A stretch of DNA of 32,778 nt from an uncultured Pelosinus sp. (GCA_900550105.1 URQW01000031.1:1-32778), one strand, 5' to 3'; positions 16,239-23,854 are shown, counted from the stretch's first letter. Made by a program: numbers and translations. Notes: generated from the sequence alone by a model not told the origin.

Positions 16239-16282
16239 CAAGGCTTTTTGGCGCAAGTAGCCAAGAAGCCTTGTTTTGTTTT
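16239..16282 (+). terminator. Terminator of pckA
   Basis: A 14-bp stem (CAAGGCTTTTTGGC, 16239-16252; GCCAAGAAGCCTTG, 16260-16273, one G-U pair) is followed by TTTTGTTTT. Confidence 0.92.
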
Positions 16283-16299
16283 CGCGGCCTTGCTACAAT
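16271..16299 (+). promoter_or_regulatory. Candidate promoter of the ndpA-like gene
   Basis: TTGTTT (16271-16276), 17-base spacer, TACAAT (16294-16299). The -35 box lies in the tail of the pckA terminator. The -35 match is modest, so this is tentative. Confidence 0.4.
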
Positions 16300-16346
16300 A
16301 AAGGGCAGAGTTATACAGGGCAGAGCAAACAAAAGAGGGGATTTTT

Positions 16347-17348
16347 TTGATTACAATTCATAAAGCAATTTTGCATATTTTAGATTTTCAGTCAGGTCTT
16401 ACGGTCTTTTCCGAAGAAGAACTGGATCTGGGCAGTGATAGTATTTTTACATTTTTAACAAAACATTTGGAAAGGGCCAGTCAGGATCAACAAGCGCAAC
16501 CAGGCGAGTTTTATCCGGAAAGTTCTTTCTTGATTCAAGTACAGGATTATTTTACGGAGCAACTTGATTTTGTAGAGTTTTCTCGCCATATTGCGGAACT
16601 GCTTTACAAAGCTTTATCTCAGTCTGACGCCCTTGTGTCTACTGATTTATTAGTATGCGATGCAGCACTTGATGATGCGCGGTTTTTGGCAATCTTACTC
16701 TGCAATAACCGCGTTGGTTTTACTCACCAAGTGAATCAGGCCGAGGGGAAAGTAAGAAATGAGATTATTCATCATTACGCTATCTTGCCGGGATTATCGC
16801 AGAAAATTGACGAATATGCTTTGATTTCTGTTGACCCCTTAGCAATTCGACTGGTTGAGAAAAAGCGATCCATGAACGGACAGGAAGCCTTAGCGCTGTC
16901 GGAACAAGTTCTTCAGTGCAGTACGAAAATTTCACCGCAGGAAACGGTTAAGCTTGTCAGTACGATTGCAAAAACAGTAGCGGAAAATCATGGTGAAAGC
17001 GCTGTCGCTGCTGTGTCTCGTGCTAAAAGCTTTATGGTGGAAAATACGGAGTTATCGGACTATCTTGACCCGAGCGATCTCAGCCGTGAGATTTTTCCCA
17101 TGTCGCCGATGTTGCAGGCTGAATATTTAAAGGAAGTACAGGAAGCCGGGATTACCGAAAAAGTAAAACTTGATAAGGAATTTACCGTAAAAAAAGGACG
17201 CAATCATAAAATTAAGACAGATACGGGGATTGAATTGTCCTTTCCTGTGGATTATTTTGATAGCAAAGAGTTTATTGAGTTTATTAATAATCCTGACGGG
17301 ACAATTTCGATTTCCCTTAAAAACATTGGTAAAATTGTAAATAAGTAA
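16347..17348 (+). CDS. Nucleoid-associated protein, NdpA/YejK (NA37) family
   Basis: A 333-residue protein that I recognise as the 37-kDa nucleoid-associated family (NA37). Characteristic parts are the N-terminal ITIHKAILHILDFQSGLTVFS, a central FLAILLCNNRVGFTHQV, YAILPGLSQKIDEYALISV and a C-terminal KKGRNHKIKTDTGIELSFPVD region. The family is found on nucleoids of E. coli and in phage or mobile contexts; its molecular role is not settled. The start is TTG at 16347 with AGAGGGG upstream. The split nuclease gene follows within 20 bases, so the three genes appear to be one transcript. A DNA-related joint function is plausible but inferred. Confidence 0.85.
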   Translation: MITIHKAILHILDFQSGLTVFSEEELDLGSDSIFTFLTKHLERASQDQQAQPGEFYPESSFLIQVQDYFTEQLDFVEFSRHIAELLYKALSQSDALVSTDLLVCDAALDDARFLAILLCNNRVGFTHQVNQAEGKVRNEIIHHYAILPGLSQKIDEYALISVDPLAIRLVEKKRSMNGQEALALSEQVLQCSTKISPQETVKLVSTIAKTVAENHGESAVAAVSRAKSFMVENTELSDYLDPSDLSREIFPMSPMLQAEYLKEVQEAGITEKVKLDKEFTVKKGRNHKIKTDTGIELSFPVDYFDSKEFIEFINNPDGTISISLKNIGKIVNK

Positions 17349-17367
17349 GATGAAAAGGGGGGAGACT

Positions 17368-17598
17368 GTGAGACCGTCTTTTTTATCGGCTACGGAATTA
17401 GCGAAAATGGGAAAGTGTGAACAACAGCTTTATTATGATTGTTGTTATGGCGACGATCATAAATATACCAAAGAACAAATCCGCCGCGGCAATCAGGCTC
17501 ATCAAGCTTTTGCTGACCGTATTACTGGCAGAAACAGTAGTTTTTTAGCTCGGCTATGGCGTGGTTTTTGCCGTTGGCTAGGGCTAGGGAATTCTTAG
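17368..17598 (+). CDS. N-terminal piece of a Cas4/RecB-like Fe-S nuclease (split gene, part 1)
   Basis: A 76-residue product from GTG 17368; the frame is open to ATG 17350, but GGGGGGAG at 17357-17364 fits the GTG. It reads SATELAKMGKCEQQLYYDC with Cys17, then IRRGNQAHQAF with His45. This is what the N-terminus of Cas4-type PD-(D/E)XK nucleases looks like: the first Fe-S cysteine, then the RRG...H motif I. It ends with an amphipathic basic segment FLARLWRGFCRWLGL and a TAG stop. The remaining nuclease motifs are in the next gene in another frame. Either a true two-subunit nuclease or a frameshifted one. Confidence 0.7.
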   Translation: MRPSFLSATELAKMGKCEQQLYYDCCYGDDHKYTKEQIRRGNQAHQAFADRITGRNSSFLARLWRGFCRWLGLGNS

Positions 17599-17612
17599 AA
17601 CGAGGTTGATTT

Positions 17613-18077
17613 ATGGATGGTCTAGGTTTAGTAATTGGTGCCGTGTTTCTCGCGGTCTGGTATTTTTGGCATAGGTCAGCGGCAAAGCTAGTGTTGTACC
17701 GCACCGAATGGTATATGGAAATCGTTGATCCAGTGCCGCTATGTGGTGCGCCCGATGTAGTATGGCGCTCTCGCAATAAGCTGATCGTCGGTGACTATAA
17801 AAGCCGCAGTTCTTGCAAGGTCTATCCTTCTGATAAAATTCAGTTGTCTGTGTATCGCTTGCTGCTCAAGAAAAATCAGAAGATGCCTGTAGCTGATTAT
17901 GGTTTTATCCACTTTGCGAATGGTAGAAAAGAAACGATAAAGCTTTATTCAGAAAAGGAAATTCTACAGCTTGTTAAGCGTTATAGTGCGATTCGGGCAG
18001 GAAAAATAAAACCAGAGAAAAAATGTGATGCTTTTTATTGTCGCTATTGTTCGCATCAAGGGCGCTGTAAAAGGTGA
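17613..18077 (+). CDS. Membrane-anchored PD-(D/E)XK nuclease piece (split gene, part 2)
   Basis: A 154-residue protein. Residues 3-19 (GLGLVIGAVFLAVWYFW) form a membrane segment. The nuclease core follows: GAPDVV with Asp48 (motif II), IVGDYKSR with Asp61 and Lys63 (motif III), and DKIQLSVYR with Gln77 and Tyr81 (motif IV). The C-terminus has Cys143, Cys146 and Cys152 (CX2CX5C), the three C-terminal Fe-S cysteines of Cas4/AddB-type nucleases; the fourth, Cys17, is on the preceding gene product. GAGGTTG precedes the ATG, 14 bases after the upstream stop. No cas1, cas2 or CRISPR array is nearby, so a DNA repair or housekeeping role is more likely than CRISPR adaptation. Confidence 0.78.
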   Translation: MDGLGLVIGAVFLAVWYFWHRSAAKLVLYRTEWYMEIVDPVPLCGAPDVVWRSRNKLIVGDYKSRSSCKVYPSDKIQLSVYRLLLKKNQKMPVADYGFIHFANGRKETIKLYSEKEILQLVKRYSAIRAGKIKPEKKCDAFYCRYCSHQGRCKR

Positions 18078-18110
18078 TAGGCTGTCTCACCATGAGACAG
18101 CCTATTTTTT
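18078..18110 (+). terminator. Terminator after the nuclease genes
   Basis: A perfect 12-bp stem (TAGGCTGTCTCA, 18078-18089; TGAGACAGCCTA, 18093-18104) with a 3-base loop and TTTTTT tail. It begins directly after the nuclease stop codon, and its right arm contains the stop codon of the convergent histidine kinase gene. Confidence 0.95.
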
Positions 18111-19781
18111 CGGAAAGTAAATCGTGAAAGTGGTGCCATGGCCTATTTCACTGCTGATTTCAGCTGTAGCCCCATGACGGTCTAATATGGCTTTCGCAAT
18201 GGCAAGTCCTAAGCCAGTGCCGCCGGAAGCACCTGAGCGGGTTCGGCTTTTATCGCCTTTATAAAATCGGTCCCAGATGTAGGGAAGATCAGCTGGGGCA
18301 ATCCCGTGACCTTGATCAGATATTTTGAGACAGACTGTGTTTGCTGCGGTAAATACTTCTAGGGAGATTTCGCTTTCTGGCGGTGAGTATTTTACAGCAT
18401 TATCCAAGAGGATCAAAATAAGCTGAGTCAAACGATCTCCTTCTGCTAAAATAAGCGGTAAATCCGGGGCGATGGCACTGATCAGTTTTACATTTTTTTG
18501 TGCGGCCTGTTGTTCCAGGAGAAACAGAACATTGACGGCGACTTCGCCGATATTTACTGGTTCTGGTGTCCAGCTAATTTCTTCTGATTGCAGGCGACTT
18601 AAATCAAGCAGCTCGGCGATTAACTTTTCGAGCCGAGTCGTCTCGCTGCGAATGAGTTGTTGGTAGCGGGTGATTAGCGATGGATCTGTTACTGTGCCAT
18701 CAAGGAGCGCTTCATTATAACCGCGGATAATTGTCAAAGGCGTGCGTAGTTCATGAGAGATATTTGCCACAAAATCACGGCGGACTCGGTCCATTTTGGC
18801 CAGTTGATCTAAGGAGGCACTGAGGGCTTGACTTAAAGAATTCAAGGATTTTCCTAGATCGCCTACTTCATCACGCGGCAGGTTGGTAATTTTAGAATTA
18901 TAATTGCCTGCGGCCATGGCTGCGGCAGTAGATCGCATGGCTTTGAGCGGACGAATAATTTGTAGCGATAGAAAATTAGCCAACAGTAAAGCTAACAGGC
19001 AGGCCACGAGGGCTGTCAGCAGTAAATAAAGATAAATATGCTTTAAGAAAAAATCAATATCCGCAAGGGGAGTATGAATCAGGACAGTGCCATTTACAGT
19101 TCCGTCACTTTTGATCAGAGGAATGCCTACCATGAGCATATTTTCTTCATAATAAGGATGATAATAGGAGATTGACCAAGTTTCACCGCTATGGTCTTGA
19201 ATCAACTTGATAATATTGTCCATTCCGGTGATATCTGACAGCGATAAGGGGGCATCAGTTGGCTTAAAGGCAGCGGGCGGCTCTGGTGTTGTCTGTGGTG
19301 ATAACTGTGGCATCGGCGCTGGCGTTTGTGGCGGTAATGGCTGATGTTGATTTAGCGGACCGCGGCGGTTGTGATGCTCCGCCATCATCGGCCCCATCAT
19401 ATCGGGCCGCATGGAAGGGTTCATGAAATGATGCATAGGACTTTCGCGGATCGGACGGCGGTTGGGAGCTGGCGTATCAGGCGCTTGTTCTTCGGAAACG
19501 GTAATGAGTTTTAGGTCTTTATCAATAATCCAGACGCGAGAATCGAGAAAACTGTCAATATGGTTGACAAAGAGGTACAGCTGACGCTGTGTTAATTGCC
19601 CATCGTAATAGTCGTTAACAATTTGAACAAGTTCTTTGCCTTTTGTCATTAGTTCATGTTCTTTGCTTGTAATAAAATAAGTGCGGATTAACGGCGGTAA
19701 ACCAACGGCGATACTAACAAGTAGCAGAAGAACGGCAGCAATGAAGGCGCCCATTAATTTGTGTTGTAGCGAAATTTTCAT
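18102..19781 (-). CDS. Sensor histidine kinase with Met/His/Pro-rich extracytoplasmic insert (copper-type)
   Basis: A 559-residue membrane kinase. Membrane segment 1 is about residues 9-33, the external sensor 34-246, membrane segment 2 about 247-275, then HAMP, HisKA (ANISHELRTPLTIIRG, phosphorylated His343) and a complete HATPase (LLDNAVKYSP, DQGHGIAP, GGTGLGLAI). Within the sensor, residues 97-175 are low-complexity, Pro-rich, and include eleven Met/His between 116 and 137 (PMHHFMNPSMRPDMMGPMM then AEHH). Thioether and imidazole ligands of this kind bind Cu(I)/Ag(I). Its start overlaps the response regulator stop by 4 bases (ATGA). Together with copA, csoR and a Met-rich secreted protein upstream, I infer envelope copper sensing; ligand not proven. 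Confidence 0.92.
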   Translation of the reverse strand: MKISLQHKLMGAFIAAVLLLLVSIAVGLPPLIRTYFITSKEHELMTKGKELVQIVNDYYDGQLTQRQLYLFVNHIDSFLDSRVWIIDKDLKLITVSEEQAPDTPAPNRRPIRESPMHHFMNPSMRPDMMGPMMAEHHNRRGPLNQHQPLPPQTPAPMPQLSPQTTPEPPAAFKPTDAPLSLSDITGMDNIIKLIQDHSGETWSISYYHPYYEENMLMVGIPLIKSDGTVNGTVLIHTPLADIDFFLKHIYLYLLLTALVACLLALLLANFLSLQIIRPLKAMRSTAAAMAAGNYNSKITNLPRDEVGDLGKSLNSLSQALSASLDQLAKMDRVRRDFVANISHELRTPLTIIRGYNEALLDGTVTDPSLITRYQQLIRSETTRLEKLIAELLDLSRLQSEEISWTPEPVNIGEVAVNVLFLLEQQAAQKNVKLISAIAPDLPLILAEGDRLTQLILILLDNAVKYSPPESEISLEVFTAANTVCLKISDQGHGIAPADLPYIWDRFYKGDKSRTRSGASGGTGLGLAIAKAILDRHGATAEISSEIGHGTTFTIYFPKK

Positions 19782-20470
19782 TGTTTTACCTCAAATTTAT
19801 AGCCAATGCCCCAGACTGTTTTAATATCCCAGGGGAGATTGTCTTTGACCATAAGCTTTTTGCGGATGCGTTTTACATGGGTATCTACGGTACGGGTATC
19901 GCCGCAATAGGTATAGTCCCACACAATTTCTAAGAGCTGCTCGCGGGAAAAAACTTTTCCTTGATGTGAGGCAAGATGCCATAAAAGTTCCAATTCTTTA
20001 TTGGCAAAAGCAATTTCTTCATCAAAGGCTGTTACCTTATGTTCCGCGAGATTTATGGTCAGATTTGGCAGGGTTAAGATTTCGCCGCTAGTAGGCGGCG
20101 GTGCTGCCGTCCGGCGGAGAACGGCTTTGACTCTTGCGACAATTTCTCGCGGATTAAAAGGCTTGGTTACATAATCATCAGCGCCGATGTCGAGACCTAA
20201 AATTCGATCTTCATCTTCCGTTTTTGAAGTGAGCAGAATAATCGGCGTATCGCTAATCTTACGGAGTTGTTGACAGACAGCCAGACCGTCAAGCACTGGC
20301 ATCATAATATCTAAGATTACAATATGCGGCTGAATCTGTTGGAAAACAAGTAAGGCTTCAGCGCCGTCACTAGCTTCGGCTACTGTAAAACCTTCTTTAG
20401 TAAAGTAGAGAGACAGAAGTTCGCGAATCGACGGTTCATCGTCAACGAGAAGAATCGTAGGCTGCTGCAT
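19778..20470 (-). CDS. OmpR/PhoB-family response regulator
   Basis: A 230-residue regulator. The receiver domain (1-120) has acidic residues Asp10 and Asp11, phospho-acceptor Asp54 (IVILDIMMPVLDG) and the YVTKPF lysine. The C-terminal winged helix (about 130-228) contains ELELLWHLASHQGKVFSREQ, the recognition region DTRTVDTHVKRIRKKL and the terminal WGIGYKFE wing. It is encoded with the sensor kinase as one unit. A terminator lies just upstream, so the pair is transcribed apart from the DUF2680-like gene. It probably activates copper-response genes in this cluster. Confidence 0.95.
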   Translation of the reverse strand: MQQPTILLVDDEPSIRELLSLYFTKEGFTVAEASDGAEALLVFQQIQPHIVILDIMMPVLDGLAVCQQLRKISDTPIILLTSKTEDEDRILGLDIGADDYVTKPFNPREIVARVKAVLRRTAAPPPTSGEILTLPNLTINLAEHKVTAFDEEIAFANKELELLWHLASHQGKVFSREQLLEIVWDYTYCGDTRTVDTHVKRIRKKLMVKDNLPWDIKTVWGIGYKFEVKQ

Positions 20471-20528
20471 AGAAAATCACCGCCCGAAAATGTATTTCTT
20501 TTAGCATAGCATACTTTTTTTCGTAAAG

Positions 20529-20561
20529 AAAACGGACCTCGTTATACAAGAGGTCCGTTTT
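20529..20561 (-). terminator. Terminator of the DUF2680-like gene
   Basis: A perfect 12-bp stem (AAAACGGACCTC, 20529-20540; complement 20550-20561) with 9-base loop. Read on the minus strand the stem ends in TTTTCTTT, so it ends the message of the Met-rich protein before the response regulator gene. Confidence 0.85.
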
Positions 20562-20588
20562 TGTAATCTCTGTTTGTAATGGCTGTGT

Positions 20589-21023
20589 TTATTGATTAGA
20601 CGCTGGCGGAGCGACCGGAGCGCAATTAGCGCCGTCCATCATGCCGTGGCCGCCCATGCCAGGTCCTCTCATACCGCCGTGATGACCAGGACCCATCATG
20701 CCAGGTCCCATGGCGGACGGATCAAAGCCTTGTTTGCTCCAGCTATCGAGACGCTGTACTTCAGCATCAGCTTGAGCTTGAGTAATCCAGCCCCAGCCCA
20801 CTTGTTGCTGAATGAGTTCTTTGCGATTTTCAATCATTTTTTGATGAAAGGAGGTGAAGGCTTGTTTTTGTTCATCCGTCAGAGTATCACGGTGCGTAAA
20901 AAAGGGACACATGAAATTTCCCGGTCCAGGGCCTGGCTGATCTGTCGGTGCGGCAGCAAAAGCGGCGCCGGCGATGCCGAGAACAAAGAGACCGACGAAA
21001 GCATAGGTAGTTAATTTTTTCAA
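20589..21023 (-). CDS. Secreted DUF2680/Spy-like protein with Met/His/Gly-rich tail
   Basis: A 144-residue exported protein. A signal peptide (about 1-23, ending AGAAFA) is followed by a Pro/Gly linker and a helical DUF2680-like segment (LTDEQKQAFTSFHQKMIENR, then ELIQQQVGWGWITQAQADAE; about 48-97). The tail at 105-130 is Met, His and Gly only with few exceptions (MGPGMMGPGHHGGMRGPGM then GGHGMM), a typical soft-metal-binding composition. The start is taken as TTG 21023: AAGGAG lies 8 bases upstream, while the in-frame GTG at 21032 lies inside that site. The tail resembles the Met/His insert of the neighbouring sensor kinase. Likely an envelope copper-binding or chaperone protein; function inferred. 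Confidence 0.85.
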   Translation of the reverse strand: MKKLTTYAFVGLFVLGIAGAAFAAAPTDQPGPGPGNFMCPFFTHRDTLTDEQKQAFTSFHQKMIENRKELIQQQVGWGWITQAQADAEVQRLDSWSKQGFDPSAMGPGMMGPGHHGGMRGPGMGGHGMMDGANCAPVAPPASNQ

Positions 21024-21061
21024 GAGAATCACTCCTTATGTTTAATTTTCCTTCTGCTTTT

Positions 21062-21104
21062 ATTATAGAAAAACTTTACGGCAAAAGTATGGAGAAAGTG
21101 TGAA
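21062..21104 (-). promoter_or_regulatory. Promoter of the DUF2680-like gene with 11-bp direct repeats
   Basis: On the minus strand TATAAT (complement of 21062-21067) lacks a good -35 box at 17 bases. In its place are two adjacent 11-base repeats, TTCACACTTTC and TCCATACTTTT (complement of 21083-21104, 8 of 11 identical). An 11-bp direct repeat over a poor -35 is the classic arrangement for activation by an OmpR/PhoB-type regulator, here perhaps the one at 19778-20470. Confidence 0.5.
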
Positions 21105-21117
21105 CAAAATCGGAACT

Positions 21118-23334
21118 TTACGTTTTAAACGGATCAAACTTTTTTAGCCGTAGTGCATTTGTTACAACTGAGACTGAACTACAAGCCATAGCAGCGCCTG
21201 CTAGTATGGGGGATAAGTAGCCAGCAGCCGCTATCGGGACGCCTAGCAGATTATAAAAGAGAGCCCAGAAGAGATTTTGTTTAATATTGCGCATCGTTCC
21301 CAGGCTGAGACGAATAGCGGCAGGCAAAGTGCGAAGATCACCATTCATTAATGTAATATCGGCTGCTTCAATTGCTACATCAGTTCCTGTTCCCATGGCA
21401 AAACCGATATCAGCAATAGCCAGGGCCGGAGCGTCATTGATGCCGTCGCCTACCATAGCGACAGTTTTTCCTGCTGACTTTAACTGGGCCACTGCCTGGG
21501 CCTTATGCTCAGGTAGTACTTCGGCTAGAATATGATCAGTCTCAATGCCGACTTCCTGACCAATGGCTGCTGCTGTTCGCTCGTTATCACCAGTAATCAT
21601 CCATAAGGTAATTCCTAATTGTTTTAAAGCCGTGATCGCGGTCAAGGAATGTTCCTTGATCGTGTCAGCAACTGCAATGAGTCCCAAGAGTTCTGTTTCA
21701 TCAGCAAGCAGCATTACTGTTTTACCAGAAGCTTCGAGTCTGGTAATTTCGGTTGTAGCGGTTTCGTAGGAAATTTGACGCTCTGTTAATAATAAGCGAT
21801 TTCCAACAAAATATTTTTTTTCGGCGAAAACTGCTTCAATGCCGCGACCTGGCAGAGCGGTGAATGTATCGACAGTCAGAGCGGGTGTTTGTTGTTCTTC
21901 ACTATAGGCGACAATCGCTGCTGCGAGCGGGTGTTCTGAATTCCTTTCGGCGCTTGCTGCTAGCGCAAGTAACTCTTGAGGAGTTAGATTACTATAAGGG
22001 ATCAGATCAGTCACCCGAGGTTTTCCCTCGGTAATCGTTCCCGTTTTATCGAGAATTAGATCGGTAATTTTGTGAGCTGTTTCTAAAGTAGCTGCGTTTT
22101 TAATCAGAATTCCTTTTTCCGCGCCTTTGCCTGTGCCGACCATAATTGATGTTGGTGTAGCAAGCCCTAAGGCACAGGGACAAGCTATGACGAGAACAGC
22201 GGTGAAATGAGTAAGGGCTTCCGTGAAGTTTCCTGGTAGCAGCCACAAATACCATAAGGTAAAAGTGAGGCAGGATAATGCCACAATGGCAGGCACAAAA
22301 TAGGCTGAAATTGTGTCAGCAAAGCGTTGAATCGGCGCTTTTGATCCCTGCGCTTCTTCGACGATGCGGACGATTTGGGCCAGAACAGTATCTTTGCCGA
22401 CTTTAGTAGCTTCTATTTCAAAAGCGCCCAGTTTATTTAAAGTGGCGCCAGTGACAAAATCGCCAGGGCCTTTGTCCACAGGCAGACTTTCACCTGTCAG
22501 CATGGATTCATCAATGGCAGAGGTTCCTTTGAGAATCTTGCCGTCAACAGGGATTTTTTCGCCAGGACGAACTAATAGACGATCGCCGGGAAGGATGACT
22601 TCCACGGGAACCTCCTCTTCTTTGCCGTCTTGCAGGCGTCTCGCTGTTTTAGGTTGCAAGTTAATCAGACTTTTAATGGCTTCTGATGTACGCCCTTTCG
22701 CGCGCGCTTCGAGTCGTTTTCCTACCAATATAAGTGTAATTAAAATTGCCGATGTTTCGAAATAGAGGTCAGGTGAGCCGTTTAACACATTTGCCAAGCT
22801 GAAAAAATAGGCGGCTGAAGTTCCGAGCGCCACTAGGACATCCATGTTAGCGCCGCCACTCCTTAAGGCGCTAAAGGCGCCGCGGTAGAAGGGCCAGCCA
22901 GCAATAAACTGAACTGGTGTCGCTAAGGCGAGTTGAAAGTAAGGATTTTTTAAAAGATGGCCTAACGTACTTTCGATCGAAAGACTGTGCAGCAGCATCG
23001 CAAACAGTAAGGGGAAAGAGAGAACAGCTGCAAAGAGTAGGCGCAAGGTTTCTTTACGGGTTTCTTGCCGGCGGATTGCTTCCGTTTCTTTAGCCGGAGC
23101 GGAGGGGTGGTTCAAATGAGAACCAAAACCGAGCTTTTCGATTTTCGCTTGGATGGTTTCCAAAGAAATTTGATTTTCATCATATTCGATCGTTGCTTTT
23201 TCAGCAACGAGATTGACAGTCGCCTGAGCAACGCCAGGCAGACGAGAAACTACTTTCTCAATGCGGGTAGAACAGGCGGCGCAGTGCATTCCCGTAATAG
23301 AAAGTTCTATTTTTTTTGCTGGTATTTCAGGCAT
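21118..23334 (-). CDS. copA: Copper-exporting P-type ATPase
   Basis: A 738-residue P1B-type ATPase exporting Cu(I) (or Ag(I)) across the inner membrane. One N-terminal metal-binding domain has GMHCAACS (Cys18, Cys21). The transport-site motif in the membrane is CPC in VIACPCALGLATPTS; the phosphorylation motif is DKTGTIT; the SEHPLA and GDGINDAPALA motifs are present; the C-terminal helices contain YNLLGVPIAAAGYLSP and MACSSVSVVTNALRL, all diagnostic of CopA. The frame is open to 23352, but AAAGGA sits properly before ATG 23334. It follows csoR after 37 bases as an operon. Confidence 0.96.
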   Translation of the reverse strand: MPEIPAKKIELSITGMHCAACSTRIEKVVSRLPGVAQATVNLVAEKATIEYDENQISLETIQAKIEKLGFGSHLNHPSAPAKETEAIRRQETRKETLRLLFAAVLSFPLLFAMLLHSLSIESTLGHLLKNPYFQLALATPVQFIAGWPFYRGAFSALRSGGANMDVLVALGTSAAYFFSLANVLNGSPDLYFETSAILITLILVGKRLEARAKGRTSEAIKSLINLQPKTARRLQDGKEEEVPVEVILPGDRLLVRPGEKIPVDGKILKGTSAIDESMLTGESLPVDKGPGDFVTGATLNKLGAFEIEATKVGKDTVLAQIVRIVEEAQGSKAPIQRFADTISAYFVPAIVALSCLTFTLWYLWLLPGNFTEALTHFTAVLVIACPCALGLATPTSIMVGTGKGAEKGILIKNAATLETAHKITDLILDKTGTITEGKPRVTDLIPYSNLTPQELLALAASAERNSEHPLAAAIVAYSEEQQTPALTVDTFTALPGRGIEAVFAEKKYFVGNRLLLTERQISYETATTEITRLEASGKTVMLLADETELLGLIAVADTIKEHSLTAITALKQLGITLWMITGDNERTAAAIGQEVGIETDHILAEVLPEHKAQAVAQLKSAGKTVAMVGDGINDAPALAIADIGFAMGTGTDVAIEAADITLMNGDLRTLPAAIRLSLGTMRNIKQNLFWALFYNLLGVPIAAAGYLSPILAGAAMACSSVSVVTNALRLKKFDPFKT

Positions 23335-23371
23335 GTTGCCACATCCTTTCAAAGAAAATTTATTGAGACAT

Positions 23372-23641
23372 TTATTTTGTGAACTGTTTTATTACAGTCA
23401 TAAGTTCATTGATGCTTTCCTCACCATGATCTTCTTGGATTGCTTTTACAACGCAACTTTTGGCATGACTGTCAAGAATTAGCAGCGATACTTTATTGAG
23501 AGCCGCTCTGGCAGCCATAAGCTGTTGCAAAACATCAATGCAGTAGCGTCCTTCATCAACCATTTTTTCAATCCCGTTAATTTGACCAGCTATTTTTTTT
23601 AAGCGCGGTTTGATCGTTTGTTTCTCTAACTCTGTTAACAT
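23372..23641 (-). CDS. csoR: CsoR-type copper-sensing repressor
   Basis: An 89-residue all-helical repressor. The Cu(I) ligand triad is Cys34 (GRYCIDVLQQL), His59 and Cys63 (DSHAKSCVV), with the 25- and 4-residue spacings of Mycobacterium CsoR (C-H-C), which separates it from RcnR, FrmR and CstR relatives. AAGGAG precedes the ATG. It is first in the csoR-copA operon and sits directly behind a long CsoR-type palindrome, so autoregulation and copper-induced release are expected. Confidence 0.95.
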   Translation of the reverse strand: MLTELEKQTIKPRLKKIAGQINGIEKMVDEGRYCIDVLQQLMAARAALNKVSLLILDSHAKSCVVKAIQEDHGEESINELMTVIKQFTK

Positions 23642-23655
23642 AGTTTAACGCTCCT

Positions 23656-23717
23656 TAATCTTACTATACCCCGGTAGGGTATAGTAAGATTATACAATAA
23701 ATAAGCTGTAATCACAA
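23656..23717 (-). promoter_or_regulatory. csoR-copA promoter and CsoR operator
   Basis: A perfect palindrome with 16-bp arms around a 5-base centre occupies 23656-23692; its core TATACCC-CGGTA-GGGTATA matches the TACCC-N5-GGGTA pattern of CsoR sites. On the minus strand, TTGTGA (complement of 23712-23717), a 16-base spacer and TATAAT (complement of 23690-23695) form the promoter, so the operator covers the -10 end and start of transcription. The palindrome would also fold into a strong hairpin in the mRNA. Confidence 0.88.
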
Positions 23718-23854
23718 TAGCTTTTGGTTAGCTTATCCTTGCTTGAGCTAAGTATGTGTTTGTATCTAAAAATCATCTTTGGAGTAAAGCAGGAACTATA
23801 AAAATTTTGTCGAAAAAGATTCTCGGAAAGCTTCCTTTCGTTTTACTAGATAAG

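Noticed and set aside
17368..18077. Cas4-like protein as sign of a CRISPR-Cas system
   Set aside because: There are no cas1, cas2, effector genes or regularly spaced repeats in the window. Cas4-type nucleases also occur outside CRISPR loci.
20592..21014. 140-residue plus-strand frame opposite the DUF2680-like gene
   Set aside because: It has no ribosome site, its composition is unlike a protein (runs of His/Ser/Arg caused by the repeat-like opposite strand), and the minus-strand gene has signal peptide, ribosome site and domain support.
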